This document shows, one piece after another, positions 59,940-64,000 of a stretch of 64,000 nucleotides of DNA (positions are counted from its first letter, which is position 1; each line of letters begins with the position of its first letter). The notes beneath the pieces are model-generated. The model had not been told where the DNA came from and made no database searches. It worked only from the letters and a program-made list of their open reading frames with translations. Origin of the DNA: Gnetum montanum (taxonomy: Eukaryota; Streptophyta; Gnetopsida; Gnetales; Gnetaceae); assembly GCA_015680685.1 (NCBI GenBank), contig MNCI01017947.1, positions 280,096-344,095 on the forward strand, in the 5' to 3' direction. The position numbers and the translations under genes were made by a program.

Positions 59940-60060
59940 TTTCGCAATAGGCTCTGTCAACAGGATCCCATCTACAAAGCCAACCATGTAGACAAGATCC
60001 TATCAATGGGATCCTATTGATATAGCACAAAAATTCTATATATAGTGGAAAACACTTTAT
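59940..60060 (+). promoter_or_regulatory. U3-like internal promoter candidate (element B)
   Basis: The near-palindrome TCAATGGGATCCTATTGA (60003-60020) is followed by TATATATA at 60037-60044. The LTR at 51570 has CTATCAATGGGATCCCATCG and then TATAAAT, so the same phrase sits upstream of both TATA boxes. Element 2 has an equivalent stretch at 33815-33926. Confidence 0.5.
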
Positions 60061-60190
60061 GAATTTTTCACATTTACTGATAAACAAGGGGGAGTTTTAG
60101 CATTTTCCAGAGCCCAAAACCTTCCAAAGCTTGTAACTTTCAAACCATTTATCTGAATGTCCTTGTTCTTTAGTCCTATAGCTATTGGAG

Positions 60191-60489
60191 GTATGCTCTA
60201 CTTTGTGGGGATCACAAACCTTAGGTTTTTGACAAAAAGGTTTTCAAAAATTTTCCAACTTCCACAAGAATTTAATAATGAAATAACATTAAAAACATCA
60301 ACTTAGCAAGTGAAATCCTTCCAATGAACTTTGGTGACCTTATCAATTAAGATGATGTCAAAATAATATTAAAATAATCAATCTACCATGGTCACAACTT
60401 AGCCAAGTGTAACTAGCCAACAAGATAAGGTACCTAAATATTATAAGATACACACCACACACTAATCGTTGGTTCTATTTTGATCATAG
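60191..60489 (+). other. Candidate intron before the third ORF (element B)
   Basis: The donor is TTGGAG|GTATGC at 60191. The acceptor at 60489 is a T-rich GGTTCTATTTTGATCATAG followed by ATAGC, where elements 1 and 2 have ATGGC. Length 299 nt, against 305 in element 2 and 203 in element 1. Confidence 0.45.
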
Positions 60490-63200
60490 ATAGCAGCAAA
60501 GTGAAAGTAGTCATAGGAAGGAGGACCATCTCAACCAAGGAACAAGCAACCAAGAACTGAGAGGGGTAAAGAATAGTCCCAAGATTAGGCAACAAAAACC
60601 CATGTAATGGGACCTCTTCGGGAGGAGCCTAAACTAGAGTCTATCAGAAAGATTTTCAAAGTAGCTATGACTGAACAATCTCATAGTACTGAGGCACCCG
60701 GACCAAGATCAAACCTTGAAGTCACCTTGATGGAGGCCTGCCTTAGGCAAATTTTATCCAAGGAGGTTCAAAAATCTGTACTTCAAGAGCTAAAATTTCA
60801 AATGTTCTTGAAGTTCACTTCTCTAGAAGTCAAAACTCAATTGCAGAACTCTCCCATGTGGTCCATCATCAATTTTAGTTGGGAGTGGTACATGGGATAG
60901 ATTTATCTATTTTAGAACAATAGGCAAGTTGATGTCATGGTCAAGATCAAGGACATAACTATGTTCTACTTAGTGGAAGCAATCTCTCAAGCCCTTGAGT
61001 TTCCTGAAATTGAGGCCACTCTAGCTAAAATTCCAATGTAGCCAAAGCCAAGCATCAAGAAAGAATAGATACAATGGTGCTATAGAGTGAACTGCAAGGA
61101 TTATGGTACACTCATAATGGCAGACTTATTACGAAATCATGGCCTTTCAACTCAATCCAATAGTGAAGCCCCATAAGGTCACAACCTTCTTCACCCATGC
61201 ATGCATTACTCTAAGTGGAAAGTTCCCTATCAACCTTCCATGCCTTATTAGAAATTTATGCAAAAGAGAAGGCATATCTTGCTACACCAATGATGTAGTT
61301 AGTTTTACTCCAACCACTTCCTAGGCAAATATAATAAAGAACAAAGTTCCTGCAAAGGTGGTCAAAGAAGAGAAGTAGCAACCACCACCTCCACCATCCA
61401 TTTATGAAATAATGTCAGAGTCCTGTGCTACCACTAAGCACATGTGTGAACTCTATGAGTAGCTCTTCCAACAATAGCAATAGAAAGTAGGAATAAGTGG
61501 TGGTGATTCATTGGTGTACCAACTAACCATAACCCACCTCAGTGAAGTGCCACAAACTATCATCTAGATGGAGGTTGGAATGCCAATAGGTTCTACCTAA
61601 TGAATAAAGATGCCTGCAAGGTTGAATCTGAGTGCTTGAGAGGTAACAGTGTCCCTCTCGCAACAATAACAATTCCTAGAAATCTCTATAGATGTCACTA
61701 CCTTTTCAATGCATTTGGAGGAGGGTGAGGAGGAAACTATCTTGGTGATGTAGCACCAAGGATAAAGGACAATGGTCAAAGTGGTTGTTGATAGAGTGGC
61801 TCAAGCACTCAATGTCCCTATGACGTACTAAATGTTTCTACACTTAGAGATGTGTAGACATCTGTAGGAGCTGATAGCAGATGATTAAGTGCAACCTAGC
61901 ATGAGGAATTGCTAGACCAACTAGTGGAAATCAAGCAACCAATTTCAAATGTCTTTGACCTTTCAGATACCATCACTACTACCTAGTCAAAGATACATGA
62001 GGAAAGGGGTAGATGCATCATCATGGATGAAAAACTTGAAATAGCTAGAGTAGAAAACCAATGATTGGCTATGGAAGTTACTTAATTAAGAGCCTACCTT
62101 GCTAATACTGCACTACTCAGTTAAGCAATTACATAAGATGAAGCTTTCCAACAACTTCAAGCCAAACTCAAAGAGGTTGAGTATGCCAAGGAGTTAGCAA
62201 TATTTAACTAGTTCTTTGCTAATGCCACAATGCATAACATCTAGAAGGACTTCCTCTAAAATTTCCATGAGAATAAAGCTCTAATCACAAAAAATCATAG
62301 CCTATGGAATGTTGATGTGTAAAACAATAGATGTCTAAATTCATCCATCAATAGTAGGAGTAGCTTGCCAAAATAAACACTGAACTGAGAGGGTTAGTAG
62401 CAAAAAGTAGGAATCTCTTGATGGATGAGATCCATGCCTTGTACCAAAGGTCTGTAATAGGAATCACCACCTATAAGAATAAGGCCCTTAATTTTTAAAG
62501 GATGAAAAATTATTACAGGGACTAGGTTGGCTTGCAAAAGGAGCTAAATAAGAAACACATTCAATTGGCAAAGGAAAAGGTCAATGAGATCCTCTAGTAA
62601 CTCCAACAAGGAGGCAATGTCTAGTAGCCTATCTTTCATGGGCTAAATGAATACAATAAGGTTAAAATTCACATGAAGGAGCTACAGATCAAGGAAATGA
62701 TGAAGTACATGGAGCTCACCAACCTTTGATATGCAAACCTAGTAATGTTGACTATCAAAAGGTCGTAGTCAAAGTTGAAGAAGCAGGTGACAAGCTCGTA
62801 CTTGTTGTATGAGGCTGAGTTTAAAAATTACAAAGAGATTAAGCAGAAGCTTGAGGTTGTAAATGCTAAACTCAAGGTTCTCAAGGTGAAGTTCACCAAC
62901 CTATCCAAGAGTGTGAATGACTACCAGAAGCTGCAAAATGCACTCAAAGAATTCAACATTGAACACAAACAGTTCACTACATAGTTTGCCAATGTGAAGG
63001 AGTTGTTTCCCACAATGTCCTATCCATGGAACATTCCAATTTTGGCTCACATTGATGAAGCAATGTGGACTGTGAATGATCTCTAGAGTAAGGAGGAGAA
63101 GATGAAGGTATTTTTTAATGTCTTCCATCTTCTACCAGAAGTTGTAGCTGTAGCAAGATAACCACAACCACCACCTCAATCACCATGTGCACTTGAAGCA
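60490..63200 (+). pseudogene. Third ORF after pol (element B), function unknown
   Basis: The start codon has decayed to ATA (60490). The N-terminal half (60600-61320) has VTLMEACLRQILSKEVQKSV, NSPMWSIINFSWEWYMG, VKIKDITMFYLVEAISQALE, TLAKIPM, IKKE, MAFQLNPIVKPHKVTTFF and THACITLSGKFPINLPCLI; the order is the same in element 2. A P-rich patch lies near 61380. The C-terminal half (about 62000-63000) looks like coiled coil, best seen at 62775-62981 (YKEIKQKLEVVNAKLKVLKV and onward). It ends in a P/Q-rich tail near 63160-63200. Athila elements are known to carry an env-like ORF here, but I see no signal peptide and no convincing membrane span. I do not recognise the protein. Stops and shifts are frequent. 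Confidence 0.62.
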
Positions 63201-63423
63201 TGAAAAGGTCCTTCAACACCTTAGGAGCCTCCACTGCCTAGGACCAGTTTATTTTTCTCTTCATCTTTAGCCATTAGAGAAGTTGTGTTATCCATTTTTG
63301 ACATGGTGTTCAATTTTGTCATCATGAACACCCAATTTTGTAATGCTTATAAATCCATACACTAGGCACTTAATGTTAGTTTTTTCTTTATTTTTCTATC
63401 AATAGTTAGTCAATAATTCTATA
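63201..63423 (+). other. 3' tail of element B, polypurine tract missing
   Basis: The tail matches positions 180-230 and the aligned part of element 1 (ATGAACACCCAATTTTGTAA). It ends at TAATTCTATA against an LTR of the opposite strand. The expected G-rich tract and plus-strand 3' LTR are not seen. Confidence 0.6.
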
Positions 63424-64000
63424 TGATAAGTAGTGAGGTATCCCTAAGCTCAACCATACAAATCACTAAGGAGTTACGTGCAATCTAGTAAAATTCCATG
63501 GACCTATAGTTATCTCATACACTAGTTTCTCTAAAAAGTGAAATGACGTTGAGAACATTCATTATCTTCCCAACTACACTTGTGAGGCTCAAGGGTATGG
63601 TTTAAATTTAATTGAGGTATATGAATTTTTATTGTTTTATATTTTACGGATGTAATCACCTACAACAAGAATAAGGGTAGAGTAGATCGAAAACTAATGT
63701 CTATTGCCTAGCTAGCCTAACACATGTAACCACCTCACTTTCCTAGACACATCTTGAACACATATAGCACTACTAAGCTACCAAACGTCAAGCATTGCTG
63801 AGTTACCAAGTACTATATGAATGCTTGAAGTGGTCATGCTTGCATTCATCAATTACTAGAAATAAATTACTTAATTCAAATGCATTAAAATAAAAAGCAA
63901 GAAAGTAAAATGGATTAAAGAAAATATTAATCTATTCTCAATGCTGTAAGAATTTTCAAAATAGTTCATTTTCTTCTCGTCACACTACTATGCTTAGGTA
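63424..64000 (-). repeat. 3' LTR of another minus-strand family 2 element (cut by the window end)
   Basis: Plus-strand start TGATAAGTAGTGAGGTATCC corresponds to TGATGAGTGGTGAGTACCCC of the element 2 LTR. The sequence then follows it (CTCAACCATACAAATCACTA) into the R region. The element body would lie to the right of the window. It abuts the end of element B, so it probably inserted there. Confidence 0.78.

Larger units (their letters stand above)
51570..63423 (+). mobile_element. Element B: family 2 Athila-like Ty3/gypsy with complete post-pol cassette
   Basis: This is the longest element: shared 5' LTR, gag, protease, RT, RNase H, integrase, internal polypurine-like motif, about 1.5 kb of spacer, U3-like promoter, intron-like leader, third ORF of about 2.7 kb, and a 3' tail that still matches family 1 (GTCATCATGAACACCCAATT versus GTCATGAACACCAGTTTTGT). 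At 63424 it meets the LTR of an opposite-strand element instead of its own 3' LTR. B lacks a primer site because of the truncation of its 5' LTR. Confidence 0.85.

Noticed and set aside
1-64000. tRNA, rRNA and host protein-coding genes
   Set aside because: Reading both strands, I found no rRNA-like or cloverleaf sequence and no frame resembling a host gene. The tRNA-like strings seen are retroelement primer sites.

Overview
The window looks like gene-free, repeat-filled nuclear DNA of a seed plant with a large genome. A conifer or another gymnosperm is plausible but not shown. I found no ordinary host gene, rRNA, tRNA, CRISPR array or bacterial-type operon. Nearly everything recognisable is decayed retrotransposon sequence: Athila-like and Tat-like Ty3/gypsy elements, one Ty1/copia integrase remnant, and several non-LTR (LINE) remnants. 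Reading frames are broken by many in-frame stops and small indels, so coding entries are pseudogenes. Domain calls come from reading translations by eye, without database searches. Boundaries marked approximate are good to tens of bases.

Layout. 1-1456: 3' end and 3' LTR of a plus-strand Athila-like element (family 1). 1457-8900: AT-rich DNA with degenerate tandem repeats of about 190 bp, clearest from 5040 to 8110. 8900-11077: Tat-like pol remnant, followed by an assembly gap and a candidate LTR with a tRNA-Arg-like primer site. 13265-13900: copia integrase on the minus strand. 14623-15194: another LTR. 16865-19805: two LINE remnants lying tail to tail. 19806-26640: a family 1 element on the minus strand with both LTRs and a 5-bp target duplication, but lacking RT, RNase H, integrase and most of its third ORF. 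27400-30720: a minus-strand LINE. 31341-42609: an Athila-like element (family 2) on the minus strand with both LTRs and a 5-bp target duplication. 42880-43304: a LINE fragment cut by the next insertion. 43305-63423: two plus-strand family 2 elements (A and B) joined through one shared LTR. 63424-64000: the LTR of another minus-strand element.

How the parts work together. The Athila-like elements share one plan: LTR, primer site resembling tRNA-Asp, gag, protease, RT, RNase H, integrase, then a long block after pol. Comparing elements 1, 2 and B, this block has (i) a polypurine-like motif at the end of pol, (ii) conserved noncoding segments, (iii) a TATA-bearing stretch resembling the LTR U3 region (elements 2 and B), (iv) a leader with GT/AG intron-like borders, and (v) a third ORF in the env position, whose product I do not recognise and whose C-terminal part looks like coiled coil. 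This third-ORF cassette is the most interesting thing in the window.
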